From Nocardia cyriacigeorgica NBRC 100375 (lineage in GTDB: Bacteria; Actinomycetota; Actinomycetes; Mycobacteriales; Mycobacteriaceae), in the NCBI RefSeq assembly GCF_000308555.1, contig NZ_BAFY01000328.1:1-64000 (forward strand): a DNA stretch of 64,000 nt. Direction: 5' to 3'. How positions within the stretch are numbered: position 1 is the first letter of the stretch; the number at the start of each line of letters is the position of its first letter. A program made the translations under genes and the position numbers. The notes under the pieces were generated by a model. That model did not search any database. It worked only from the letters and a program-made list of their open reading frames with translations, and had not been told where the DNA came from. Positions 51,219 through 60,935 of the stretch are shown one piece after another.

Positions 51219-52483
51219 CAATCCCTACGCGCATAAAGTTCCACTACACGCCCGTTGACGAGCGAGCTGGTGACCGCGAGCTACCATTGCTGTCTGTTTC
51301 GTCGAGATTGGGAGTGGTGCGGCGTGACTCGATTGTGGATGGTCCGTCGCGGGCTGAAGATCTGAGGAATTACAAAGTATGTGCGAGAGGGGACATCGTC
51401 CTCAATCGTATGAGTGCGTATCACGGTGCTGTTGGCCAAAGCGTTGAGTCAGGACTAGTGAGCCCAGATTACCTGGTTATCAGAACTGGAAAATCTCTGG
51501 ACAGTCGGTTTGCCCACCACCTATTCCGTTCTCACTGGTTTGTAGGTGAGATGACGTCTCGGCTGCGTGGCATCGGTAGCTCGGATAACGGTGGCGTGAG
51601 GACTCCGAGGATCAACGCAGAGGATCTTGGGGATATCCTTGTCAAGCTTCCAGAACTGGACGAGCAGCGCCGCATCGCCGACTTCCTCGACGCCGAAACC
51701 TCCCGCATCGGCACAATTGAATCCGCTCGGAAACGGCAGATGGCGTTGCTCGAGGAGTCCGAGCTCGCGACAATTGGCGCGATGCTCGGTGGAAGAACCG
51801 AGGCGAGTCGAAGGAGAAAAACGGGTTGGAAATGGCTACCTGAGATACCAGAGGGCTGGGCGATCGGTCCCGTTTACGCCTATTACGACACTGAGCTGGG
51901 GAAGATGCTCAACGCGGAGCGCGCAGCCGGCCGCAATCAGCGGCCATATTTGCGTAATGCCAACGTTGGATGGTACAGAATTAGCCTGAACGATGTCGCC
52001 ACCATGGATTTCTCGCCAGAAGAAGTGTTGCGTTATTCACTTCGATCTGGCGATCTTCTTGTGTGCGAGGGCGGCGCCGGCGTTGCTGAGGCGGCAGTGT
52101 GGGACGGATCGATAGAAGAATGCTACTTTCAGAAGTCGTTGCATCGTGTGAGATCGCGAACAAATTTGCCGGTTGAATGGCTTATGTACTGGCTGCGCTA
52201 CGCAAAATCTTGCGGTGTTTTCGAAGCGACAGGCAACGTGGCGACTATACCTCACTTGACTGGAGAGCAGCTTCGTCGATTTCGTATCCCTGTGCCTGAA
52301 AATAGTAACGATGCTATTCGCATCACACGCGATTCGATCGCGAGGTCCGCTAGTCTGCGGGAACTATTGGCTGGAATGCTGGACATCCTATCCGAGCGTC
52401 GCCAGGCCCTCATCACCGCCGCCGTAACCGGCCAATTCGACGTATCAACCGCCAGCGGTCGAAACACAACCCAGGGGGTATAA
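51215..52483 (+). CDS. hsdS: Type I restriction-modification specificity subunit HsdS
   Basis: A 422-residue HsdS. Two target recognition domains are separated by conserved helices: TRD1 (about 1-145), the conserved LDEQRRIADFLDAETSRI (about 147-164), TRD2 (about 210-365) and a second helical segment (ARSASLRELLAGMLDIL). TRD sequences decide the DNA site and cannot be read to a target by eye. The TRD-coding parts are visibly richer in A and T than the flanking genes, as expected when specificity domains are swapped by recombination. GTG 51215 overlaps the hsdM stop, with GGGGGAGG upstream. Confidence 0.92.
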   Translation: MTIPTRIKFHYTPVDERAGDRELPLLSVSSRLGVVRRDSIVDGPSRAEDLRNYKVCARGDIVLNRMSAYHGAVGQSVESGLVSPDYLVIRTGKSLDSRFAHHLFRSHWFVGEMTSRLRGIGSSDNGGVRTPRINAEDLGDILVKLPELDEQRRIADFLDAETSRIGTIESARKRQMALLEESELATIGAMLGGRTEASRRRKTGWKWLPEIPEGWAIGPVYAYYDTELGKMLNAERAAGRNQRPYLRNANVGWYRISLNDVATMDFSPEEVLRYSLRSGDLLVCEGGAGVAEAAVWDGSIEECYFQKSLHRVRSRTNLPVEWLMYWLRYAKSCGVFEATGNVATIPHLTGEQLRRFRIPVPENSNDAIRITRDSIARSASLRELLAGMLDILSERRQALITAAVTGQFDVSTASGRNTTQGV

Positions 52484-52488
52484 CCGCA

Positions 52489-55400
52489 ATGAGCCCGGTC
52501 CATGACGAACTCACCTTCGGCGACTCCATCGTCGCCGCCATGCTCGACAACGGTTGGCTCGCAGGCAATCCGCACGAGTACAAGCCCGAGCTCGGCTTGG
52601 ATCTGGGCGAATTGCTCGCCTTCATCGGTGCGACCCAGCAGCAGGAGTGGGATGAGCTGGTCTCCTTCTACGGCGGCGATCAGCGTGCCGCCGAGCTGGG
52701 GTTCGCCAGGGCGGTGGATCAGCAGATCGGGCTCAAGGGGTTGATCAAGACCCTGCGGTCGGGGGTGAAGGATCGGGGGGTGCGGATCCGGCTGGCGTAT
52801 TTCAAGCCGAATCTTGTGACCTCGCCGGATGATCTGCGGGACTACCGCGCCAATCGGCTGACGGTGGTACGCGAGTTGCCGTACGCGACGAAGCAAGCCG
52901 ACGCCAAGAACCGGCTCGATCTGGCCTTGCTGCTCAATGGGATTCCGGTGGCGACGGCCGAGCTGAAGAATCCGCTGACCGGGCAGACGGTGGAGCACGC
53001 GAAGGAACAGTATCGCAGTGAACGCGATCCCAGTGAGCTGATCTTCACCCGGCGGGTGATCGCGAATTTCGCGGTCGACCCGCATCTGGTTTTCGTGGCG
53101 ACCCAGTTGAAGGGGAAGAAGACGCGGTTCCTGCCGTTCAATACCGGTTCGGAGGGGCCGGGCAAGGCTGGCGGCGCGGGGAACCCGGCGCCCACCATCG
53201 AGGGCAAGCATGCGACCGCGTATCTGTGGGAGCAGATCTGGCATCCGGACAACTGGCTGGATCTGCTGGAACGGTTCGTGCACACCCACGAATCGAAGGG
53301 GCCGGGCGGGCGAGGTAGCCGCACGATCATCTTCCCCCGCTACCACCAGTGGGATGTGGTCAAGAAACTCACCGCGCATGCGTCCACGCACGGGGCGGGG
53401 CACAACTATCTGGTGATGGCGTCGGCCGGATCGGGCAAGTCGAATACCATCGGCTGGCTCGCCCATCGGCTCACTGATCTGCATACCGCGGCAGACCCGG
53501 CGCTCCTCGATCCCGCTGCCGGGTTGAGGCCTGGGACACCTGTGTTCGACAAGGTCATCATCATCACCGACCGCCGCAACCTGGACAGTCAGCTGAGCGA
53601 GACGGTCGGTAGTTTCGAGCGGGTGCACGGGTTGGTCGTCAAGATCGACGACAAGCAGGGCGCGAAATCCGAACAGCTGGCCAAGGCGCTCACACAAGAA
53701 TCCGGCAAGATCATCACCGTCACCCTCCACACGTTCCCGGCGCTGCTGGATTTCCTGCGCCGCAATCCCACCGAACTGCGCGGCGGCAAGTTCGCGATCA
53801 TCGTGGACGAGGCACATTCCTCACAGTCCGGTGACGCCGCGACCGCTGTGCGGGCCGCACTGCGCGATCTCGGCCTCGATGCCGACGACGAAGAGGACGG
53901 CGCGACGGAGCTGAAGCTGGAACAGCCTCTGGATCGCAAGGCCGCCGAACGGGCTCAGGCAGCGAACCTGTCGTATTTCGCCTTCACCGCGACGCCCAAA
54001 GCCAAGACGCTCGAATCGTTCGGAACTCTCGACGGCGACCGTTTCCGCCCCTTCCACACCTATTCGATGCGCCAGGCCATCGAGGAAGGGTTCATCCTCG
54101 ATCCGCTGCGCAACTACGTCACCTACAAAACGTTCTATCGCCTGGTCAACGAGAACCCCTCCGACCGTGAGGTACCCGAATCCAAGGCCAAGACGATGCT
54201 GGCCCGGTTCGCGCTCACCCATCCCTCCACGGTCGTGCAGCAGGCGCAGGTGATCGTGGAGCATTTCGTCGAGCACACCCGCGATCTCCTTGGTGGGCGC
54301 GCCAAAGCCATGGTGGTCACCGATTCCCGCAAGAGCGCGGTCGCGATGGCGCGGGCCATCAAGCGGCATCTGGCCGATATCGGGTACGACAAGAAGTACC
54401 CGGATATCGGTGTGCTGGTCGCCTTCTCGGGACCTCTCGATTACGAGGGCGAGGAGACGACCGAATCCAAGGAGAACGGCGGCCTGCCCGAATCCCAGCT
54501 GCCGAAGGCATTCGCTTACACCCGCGCCGACGATCTCGCGACGCGGTCCGGTGGTGCCGGTCAACGCGAGTACCGGATTCTGGTGGTCGCCGAGAAGTAT
54601 CAGACCGGATTCGATCAGCCGTTGCTCACGACCATGTACGTGAACAAGAAGCTGCACGGTATCGCTGCCGTACAGACCTTGTCGCGGCTCAACCGCACCC
54701 ATGAACTGAAGACGCAGTCCGATCTCGCCGTCCTCGACTTCGCCAATGACGGCGAGGACATCCAGGAATCGTTCCGGCCCTATTACGAACTGGCCGAGAC
54801 GATGCCGACCGACCCGAACCTGCTGTATATCGCGCAGACCAAGGTCATGGCCGCACCGATCCTCATCGAATCGGAGATGCGCGCATTCGCCGATGCCTAC
54901 CTGACCGCTGAACAACAGGCCGCCGGATCGCAGGCGAAATGGCAAAAGTTGCATGCCGAGCTGTACCGGCATCTGCATCCGGCGGTCGACCGCTTCGCTG
55001 GATTGCTGCACAGCGACGAAGAAGCGGATGCGGACATCGCCGAACAGTTCCGCATTGAGCTGCGTGACTACGTGCGCAAGTATGGATTCCTCGCCCAGAT
55101 CGTTCCGTACCGGGATGCCGAGCTCGAACTGCTGCACCTGTACGGCAAGCATCTGCTGAATGTGCTGCCGCGGCGTGGCGACGGCGGTGTGGACGTCGGG
55201 CAGGTGGACCTGAGCCACGTCCGCGTCCAGCACATCGGGGACCTCGATCTCGGCCTGTCCTCGGAGGGCCCGGCCACGCTGCCCGGATTCGGTGAATCGG
55301 CTGCCGCGCCGAAGGAACCGGAGAAGTCACTGCTGTCCGAGCTGATCGAACAGCTCAACGAACGCTTCGGCACCGAATTCGACGAGGGCGACTTGGCCAA

Positions 55401-55656
55401 GCCGTATCAGGAGGCGCTTGCAGATCCCGAAGTCCAGCTCGCCGCCGTTGCCAATCAGAGCGAAGACGAATTCCAGGGCAAGTTCGTCGAGGTGTTCCAA
55501 GACAAGATGATGGAACACTTCGACACTGTCGCCGACCTGGGGAACAAGTACTTCAGCCGCTCCGAACCGGCGTTCAAGGAAACGCTGAACAGGCATGCGA
55601 GCCGGGCAGCCTGGCGGATGATCCGGCGACAGCACGGACTGGACGGCGTAGCGTGA
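52489..55656 (+). CDS. hsdR: Type I restriction endonuclease subunit HsdR
   Basis: A 1055-residue motor nuclease. The N-terminal PD-(D/E)xK nuclease has NRLDLALLLNGIPVATAELK (about 140-160), with D and ExK. The SF2 translocase has AGSGKS at 313-318, DEAH at 440-443, FTATPKAKTLESFG and a motif VI region AVQTLSRLNRTH. The C-terminal helical part contacts the methylase core. Without methylation at its target, HsdR translocates DNA toward the complex and cleaves at a distance. ATG 52489 lies 5 bases after the hsdS stop, with GGGGGT upstream. The gene looks intact. Confidence 0.95.
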   Translation: MSPVHDELTFGDSIVAAMLDNGWLAGNPHEYKPELGLDLGELLAFIGATQQQEWDELVSFYGGDQRAAELGFARAVDQQIGLKGLIKTLRSGVKDRGVRIRLAYFKPNLVTSPDDLRDYRANRLTVVRELPYATKQADAKNRLDLALLLNGIPVATAELKNPLTGQTVEHAKEQYRSERDPSELIFTRRVIANFAVDPHLVFVATQLKGKKTRFLPFNTGSEGPGKAGGAGNPAPTIEGKHATAYLWEQIWHPDNWLDLLERFVHTHESKGPGGRGSRTIIFPRYHQWDVVKKLTAHASTHGAGHNYLVMASAGSGKSNTIGWLAHRLTDLHTAADPALLDPAAGLRPGTPVFDKVIIITDRRNLDSQLSETVGSFERVHGLVVKIDDKQGAKSEQLAKALTQESGKIITVTLHTFPALLDFLRRNPTELRGGKFAIIVDEAHSSQSGDAATAVRAALRDLGLDADDEEDGATELKLEQPLDRKAAERAQAANLSYFAFTATPKAKTLESFGTLDGDRFRPFHTYSMRQAIEEGFILDPLRNYVTYKTFYRLVNENPSDREVPESKAKTMLARFALTHPSTVVQQAQVIVEHFVEHTRDLLGGRAKAMVVTDSRKSAVAMARAIKRHLADIGYDKKYPDIGVLVAFSGPLDYEGEETTESKENGGLPESQLPKAFAYTRADDLATRSGGAGQREYRILVVAEKYQTGFDQPLLTTMYVNKKLHGIAAVQTLSRLNRTHELKTQSDLAVLDFANDGEDIQESFRPYYELAETMPTDPNLLYIAQTKVMAAPILIESEMRAFADAYLTAEQQAAGSQAKWQKLHAELYRHLHPAVDRFAGLLHSDEEADADIAEQFRIELRDYVRKYGFLAQIVPYRDAELELLHLYGKHLLNVLPRRGDGGVDVGQVDLSHVRVQHIGDLDLGLSSEGPATLPGFGESAAAPKEPEKSLLSELIEQLNERFGTEFDEGDLAKPYQEALADPEVQLAAVANQSEDEFQGKFVEVFQDKMMEHFDTVADLGNKYFSRSEPAFKETLNRHASRAAWRMIRRQHGLDGVA

Positions 55657-55753
55657 CCGGGTGCCGTGGTCCGGAGGGGTTGCCTTCCGGGTCGCAACTG
55701 GCGCAGGCGCGGCGAAGTCTGCCGATAGTCGGGTAGGGGAACAGGGGACGATC

Positions 55754-57304
55754 ATGCGGGTGCGGCGCATCGATAACCGGTACGAGCTCACCGAGCAGAT
55801 CTCATCCGGCGGCATGGGCTCGGTATGGCGTGGCTACGACATCGTGCTCGACCGGGAAGTCGCGGTGAAAACCATCCGCGTGGACCAGGTGGTCACCGCG
55901 GAGCAAGCCGAGGAATTCACCGAGCGCTTCCGCCGTGAAGCCAGGGTCACCGCCCGTATCCGGCACCACGGTGTGCCGCAGGTGTTCGACGCCGTGCTGG
56001 ATGCGTCGTTCGAGACGGTGTACCTGGTGATGGAGCTCATCGACGGTGTTCCGTTGCAGAACTACATCGACCCGGACCACCCGCTACCGCTGACCTGGGT
56101 GGCGTCGGTGGCGGCCCAGATCGCTACCGTGCTCTCGTACGCCCATGCGCTGCCGGTCGTCCACCGCGATCTCAAACCCGGGAACGTACTGATCACTCGC
56201 GACGGTGCGGTGAAGGTCATCGACTTCGGTATCGCCGCCATCCTCGACAGTTCGGCGCCGAAGCTGACGGTCACCGGCCAGCAGATCGGCACCCTGCGCT
56301 ACATGGCTCCCGAACGGGTCCACGGCCGCCGAGTCACACCGCTCAGCGACCTCTACGCCCTCGGCTGCCTGATTCACGAAATGATCAGCGGACGACCGCT
56401 ATTCGAGGCGGACTCGGAGTTCTCGATCATGCTGGCGCATACCGAGCAGGCGCCGGTGCCGCTTCGGCAACTCGGTCTTGACGTACCGGCAGAGTTCGAA
56501 CGGCTCGTGCTCGATCTGGTGCAGAAGGACCCGCAGCGCCGCCCCGCCGACGCCTTCACCGTCTACGAGCGCCTCCTGCCGTTCCTGCCCGGACCAGGTA
56601 CCCCTGTGGCGCCCACCGAGCTCTACCTGCCCGGATTCCCCGATCCGACACGCATATTCCGGCGCCCGAACGCCCCGCTGGAAACTGGCCAGATCGAACC
56701 CACCCGGCTGCGCCCACAGCCTTCGGCGCCCACCGCTCCGATGTCGGCGCAGCACCTGCAGACCGCGATATCCGATGCAGAGAGCCGTTACTGGTCGCTA
56801 CTCGAGGGCGGGCGATACGCCCAGGCTGCGGACGCGCTGAACGCTGTGATCGATAGCGCCGCATCGGCCTTGGGTAAGGAAAACGTCCAGGTGCTCACCC
56901 TGCGCAAGCAGGTAGCGGCGGCTTGGGCACTGGCCGGCGAAGACCGCCGCGCCTGCCGTGAATTCGACCTGCTCGCCGCGGCTTACCAGCGCGCCGAAGG
57001 CCGATTCAGCCGCTCTGCTCTGGAATGCCGCGCCGGCGCCGCCCGCGGGCGGATGGCGCTGGGTGAGATCGAGGCCGGTCTCGGCGAACTCGAAGAGGTG
57101 CTCGCCGAGGTGACCGCCGCCGACGGCAGCGGCTGTGAACTCGCGCTGGACCTGCGCTTCGAGATCGGCGACCTGAAACGCGAGATCGGTGATCATGAGG
57201 CCGCCCGAGCGATGCTGCAAGCGCTGCTGGAGGATCTGACGATGATCAAAGGACCACGAGATCCCTTCACCGTGGAGGTGGGGGAGCTGCTGGCCGCACT
57301 CTGA
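55754..57304 (+). CDS. Soluble serine/threonine protein kinase
   Basis: A 516-residue kinase of the bacterial Hanks type. The glycine loop SSGGMGSVW (17-25), catalytic Lys in VAVKTI (K39), HRDLKPGN (137-144), DFG (157-159 region, VIDFGIA) and GTLRYMAPER are all present, so it should be active. Beyond about residue 280 a proline-rich linker leads to a helical, TPR-like C-terminal region (SRYWSLLEGGRYAQAADAL, AAWALAGEDRRACREF). No membrane helix is seen, unlike PknB-type kinases. ATG 55754 follows AGGGGACG and lies 98 bases after hsdR on the same strand, so it may belong to the restriction operon. Target unknown. Confidence 0.9.
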   Translation: MRVRRIDNRYELTEQISSGGMGSVWRGYDIVLDREVAVKTIRVDQVVTAEQAEEFTERFRREARVTARIRHHGVPQVFDAVLDASFETVYLVMELIDGVPLQNYIDPDHPLPLTWVASVAAQIATVLSYAHALPVVHRDLKPGNVLITRDGAVKVIDFGIAAILDSSAPKLTVTGQQIGTLRYMAPERVHGRRVTPLSDLYALGCLIHEMISGRPLFEADSEFSIMLAHTEQAPVPLRQLGLDVPAEFERLVLDLVQKDPQRRPADAFTVYERLLPFLPGPGTPVAPTELYLPGFPDPTRIFRRPNAPLETGQIEPTRLRPQPSAPTAPMSAQHLQTAISDAESRYWSLLEGGRYAQAADALNAVIDSAASALGKENVQVLTLRKQVAAAWALAGEDRRACREFDLLAAAYQRAEGRFSRSALECRAGAARGRMALGEIEAGLGELEEVLAEVTAADGSGCELALDLRFEIGDLKREIGDHEAARAMLQALLEDLTMIKGPRDPFTVEVGELLAAL

Positions 57305-57350
57305 GTGTCCGGCGGTTTCGGGTGGTTGGCAGCCCTGGCGCGTGCCGCGA

Positions 57351-59495
57351 TCAGTCGGACTCTTCGAGCTCCTCGAGCGCGCGCCAGGCCAGATCGGCCA
57401 AGGTGTCGCCGGTCGAGGTCACCCAACGCCGGGTGCCCTGGTTGGCGACCGGTCGATTCGCCCATCCTGCCCACTCCCACATCAGGCTGACCAGGCCAGA
57501 TGGCGAATACTGTTTGCCGTCGACGGCCCACAGGATCGGCTTCAACCGATGCAGAGCCCACGTCGCTCGCCCGCGTTGAGGATCCTCGGCAAGCCAATCC
57601 CGCATCGCCTCGGCCTCGGACGGATGGCCGGCGACCAGCGTCAGAGGTTCGCCCTCGGGCAGGACATTCCGGTCGATCAACACCGAGACCGCGGTCGGGC
57701 GCCGCAGGCGTTTGGTCGTGCGGGTTCGCTTGTACTTGCTTCCCGCCGATGGCGCCGACTGATCCGGGCTTGGCGCGAGGACGCGCGCGACCACGTCGCG
57801 ACTGCGCTCGACATCGGCGCAGACAGCGCGTATTTGCGAGCGTTCGCCGTACAGGTCGTCGATCGCCGTCACCACGGCGGGCAGCAGGCGGCCGACGATT
57901 TCCGGGACTTGCTGTCGAGCCCCTGCCAGCCAGGTGAGGTTCTGGTCCGGTTCGCTGATCGCCTCGGTGTCGAGACTGCGGAAGACGAGGTGCGCGAGCA
58001 AGTAGACGCCATGCTCGGCGAGTGCGATGGCACGACCCTCATAACGAGAGCGCAAGGCGTGCAGGCTGGTGCGTACCTCCCGCAGCACATTGACCGCGTT
58101 CCACAGCAGGTAGGCGCTCGGACGTGGGCGGAACAGGGCGTCATGGATGCCCTGCGGGCCGCGTTCCCACAGGACATCGAGGTCGGTCGCGATGCGCGCC
58201 GCGTACTGGCTGTCCGGATGGGCACAGGCCAATGCGCACGCCGCCTCCACGACCGAACAGCCGGTCTCCGGCGGTGGGTCGAGCTCCCCGCGCCGCACAC
58301 CGTATTCCAGTCCGAGTTCGGCGCGAAGCTCGGCCATGATTTCGGCCTGCACCGACTCCAGTGCGATGAAATCACGCTGCTCGACCCGGTTTTGGCGATT
58401 CGTGGCCTGGGTGGTCTTCTTGGCGAATTCCTGCTCTTCGCCGGTCACGATGATGCGCACACCGACTTGTGCCGCGGCGGCATCAGGTTCGCAGGCGACC
58501 GCCTCCGCGATGGACCGGACGGTTTGGGCTCCGTTGACGACGCTGGCGTTGTGCAGGGTGAGGGCAAGCGGACGGCCGTACGGATTCCGCATCGACTGAG
58601 GGGCCTTCTGCACCGAATCGCAGAGGATCGTGATGCCGTTGTTGAAATACCAGAAGGCGGACGGCTCGGTGGTGAGGGTTTCGATCAAACCGTTGTTGAT
58701 CGACGTGCGACCGAGCGGATTACGAATGTTCAGATTGTACAGGTGCGAACCGGCATCCACCCATTGGGCAACCTGCTCGGCGTCGACAACTCCCTGATAG
58801 GACTCGTATGGCGTCGCGATACTGAACCACGGAAAGAGATCGACCGACAAGACAACCGGATCGGCCGAATGATCATCGCGCACCGATTGCCAGATCTCGG
58901 GGGCCAGAATGATCCGGTGGTTCAGGACCGCGCCATACCGGTTGAATTCCTTCTCCCCGTGTTCGATGGCATCCAGGAATCCCGGGGTGACCTCGTCGGC
59001 TCGCATCAGCGCGATCACCTGGGTCACCGAGACCGCGTCGGAGGTCATTACTTTCCCAGCGTATTCGGCGAGGTGCCGGCCACGGGGATTGAACGGCGTG
59101 TAGTCCTCATCGTCGATGAGACGCAGCCCGTGTAGCAATTCCTGCACGGCAGACCGTTCGCTCGGGGCACGTCCGGTCTTGCTCCACTTTGCCTGAACGA
59201 GATAGATGTGCGGGTCGGGGCCTTCGACGACAGCAAGTGCGTCGATCCCCTGGTCGGCCACACCGTCGATCACCGTTTGCGCGGCCTGCTCAGGGCCGAA
59301 CCCCGTGACGACGCGGACAGCCTGCGCAGCCAATGCCCGGGAAAGCTCTCGGGGTGAACGTTCTTCTTCCGGCTTGTCATCGAGATCGCTGAGGTCGAGC
59401 AGCCCGGGATCGATGTAGGTGTTGCGAAGGAATCGGGCTACTTGACGCACCTGTCTGGGGACGTCGGTGTGCTCGCCACGCGGGGTGCTGCTCAC
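57351..59495 (-). CDS. AIPR-family abortive infection protein
   Basis: A 714-residue protein. An N-terminal region with DQGIDALAVVEG and YLVQAKWSK (about 85-110) resembles a PD-(D/E)xK nuclease core with D and QxK. The middle shows the AIPR signature: LYNLNIRNPLGRTSINNGL, FWYFNNGITILCD (about 277-289) and LHNASVVNGAQTV. AIPR proteins are linked to abortive infection phage resistance. The C-terminal half is less conserved. GTG 59495 lies six bases after AAGG; the ATG two codons upstream overlaps that ribosome site. It converges with the kinase gene 46 bases away. Phage defence is the family role; a direct nuclease activity is inferred. Confidence 0.85.
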   Translation of the reverse strand: MSSTPRGEHTDVPRQVRQVARFLRNTYIDPGLLDLSDLDDKPEEERSPRELSRALAAQAVRVVTGFGPEQAAQTVIDGVADQGIDALAVVEGPDPHIYLVQAKWSKTGRAPSERSAVQELLHGLRLIDDEDYTPFNPRGRHLAEYAGKVMTSDAVSVTQVIALMRADEVTPGFLDAIEHGEKEFNRYGAVLNHRIILAPEIWQSVRDDHSADPVVLSVDLFPWFSIATPYESYQGVVDAEQVAQWVDAGSHLYNLNIRNPLGRTSINNGLIETLTTEPSAFWYFNNGITILCDSVQKAPQSMRNPYGRPLALTLHNASVVNGAQTVRSIAEAVACEPDAAAAQVGVRIIVTGEEQEFAKKTTQATNRQNRVEQRDFIALESVQAEIMAELRAELGLEYGVRRGELDPPPETGCSVVEAACALACAHPDSQYAARIATDLDVLWERGPQGIHDALFRPRPSAYLLWNAVNVLREVRTSLHALRSRYEGRAIALAEHGVYLLAHLVFRSLDTEAISEPDQNLTWLAGARQQVPEIVGRLLPAVVTAIDDLYGERSQIRAVCADVERSRDVVARVLAPSPDQSAPSAGSKYKRTRTTKRLRRPTAVSVLIDRNVLPEGEPLTLVAGHPSEAEAMRDWLAEDPQRGRATWALHRLKPILWAVDGKQYSPSGLVSLMWEWAGWANRPVANQGTRRWVTSTGDTLADLAWRALEELEESD

Positions 59496-59700
59496 GCACA
59501 TCCTTTCTGGGACGGGTTACAACGGCCGATACTCCGGATTTTGCCCTCTGCCGGGTGACGCCAGAGTACCTGAACAGCAACGTTTTTGGGCGACGAACGG
59601 TTCAGGAATTGGCCGGCATAGCGGGGTCAGAAGACCGGATAGGGTGTTTCTGCGAGACCGGTTCGCCGCTCGGTCGTGCCGAACGATGCGTGAGCATCGG

Positions 59701-60927
59701 TCAACAATTCTGGCCACTGATTCTGACCAGCACGGTGTCGTAGCTGTCGCCATTTGGGGTTGCGATGGTCGACTTCAGACTTATCTGCGAGCATGGTGGG
59801 CCGTACACGAAGGCAGTGAAGTACAGTGCGGCGTTGGTCTTCGGGCTGTAATCGCCGATTTGGACACCACCGTTCGCTATACCGTCCTTCAACTGTACCC
59901 CGCTGCGATGGTTGGCATTGATCAATACCGCACTGTGTGGTACGAACTGGACCGATTCGGTGAACAGCGCCTTCAGTGTGACCTTCCGCTGCACCGTTGT
60001 ACCGTGGTTGAAGTAGGTCAACCGAACCCGGACCTGGCTTCCATGTGGTGCTTCGATGATCGTACGGAAGTCATTTCCTGTTGTTCCGGGTTGTACGGCA
60101 GACTCGAATGTGAAACCAGGTGCGACAGATTTCAGTGTGAAGACAACTGTGCCGAAACCGTCGCCGCCGGGCGGAATCGTACCCGGCTGCTCGGCTACAC
60201 CCACCAATGTGCCCGCGCCGAACAGTTCCGACGGTTCGACCGGACGTGTCCGGTCGCGATTGCCCGTGACCCGCGCTGAGCCTTCCTTGTACAACAGCGT
60301 GATGTCGCCGTTTGTGTTGTTGACCAGGTCGACGGTGTCCCACACCTCGGCCGGAACAGTCTGCGCGGCGGTGACAAACGCGGTGGCTTTGTGAACCTTC
60401 GCGTCCTTGTGTTTGATCGTCCTCGGATGTTGCACCCGGGTGCGGACGAAGTCGATAGCTTTGTCTGCGGTGTTGTTCGCATAGAAAATCGAGAGCTCGT
60501 ATTCGCGGCCCGGCTGGAGTTCGACGCTATCGCCCCAATGGTGATTGCCACCGGCTTCCCGGATCTGGAAGAAGTTGCGCTCGTCCCCGTGCATGGGGTT
60601 ATCGGTGACGGAGTTGAGGGTTTGCGGTGCTTTACTGTATTCGGGTCGCTCGCCATTGCTATAGGTAATCCGGTCAGGTCCCCATCCCTCGGTCGACGCC
60701 GACCCATGCGCTACGGCCAGTGAATCCACGCTGCCCGAGGGCCTGGTGATACCCCAAATAATTCCGCCGGCAATGATGGCCGCGACCAACGCCATAATTG
60801 CAATATTCTTGGGTTGGACGTATCCGTACAGCAGATTGATCGTCGTAGCGTCGATCTCGCCTCGATTGTCGCCGAAGATGTTTATCTGCTTGGAGTTGCC
60901 TCTCGCAACAGCCTTGAACCTGAACAC
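59701..60927 (-). CDS. Single-pass membrane protein, unknown function
   Basis: A 408-residue protein with a short cytoplasmic start containing NIFGDNRGEID (about 16-26), one membrane helix (IAIMALVAAIIAGGIIWGI, about 42-60) and a large extracellular beta-rich domain of about 340 residues. That domain contains LQPGREYELSIFYANNTAD and VRVRLTYFNHGTTVQRKVTL, resembling Ig-like or CARDB-type beta sandwiches. Two cysteines near the C-terminus may pair. The GTG start lies 8 bases after the stop of the 60936 gene, with no clear ribosome site, which suggests coupling. The family is not recognised. Confidence 0.7.
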   Translation of the reverse strand: MFRFKAVARGNSKQINIFGDNRGEIDATTINLLYGYVQPKNIAIMALVAAIIAGGIIWGITRPSGSVDSLAVAHGSASTEGWGPDRITYSNGERPEYSKAPQTLNSVTDNPMHGDERNFFQIREAGGNHHWGDSVELQPGREYELSIFYANNTADKAIDFVRTRVQHPRTIKHKDAKVHKATAFVTAAQTVPAEVWDTVDLVNNTNGDITLLYKEGSARVTGNRDRTRPVEPSELFGAGTLVGVAEQPGTIPPGGDGFGTVVFTLKSVAPGFTFESAVQPGTTGNDFRTIIEAPHGSQVRVRLTYFNHGTTVQRKVTLKALFTESVQFVPHSAVLINANHRSGVQLKDGIANGGVQIGDYSPKTNAALYFTAFVYGPPCSQISLKSTIATPNGDSYDTVLVRISGQNC

Positions 60928-60935
60928 GGCGTTCG

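Noticed and set aside
47227-57304. BREX or Pgl system suggested by methylase plus kinase
   Set aside because: No BrxC/PglY ATPase, PglZ phosphatase or BrxL; HsdM/S/R are canonical type I proteins.
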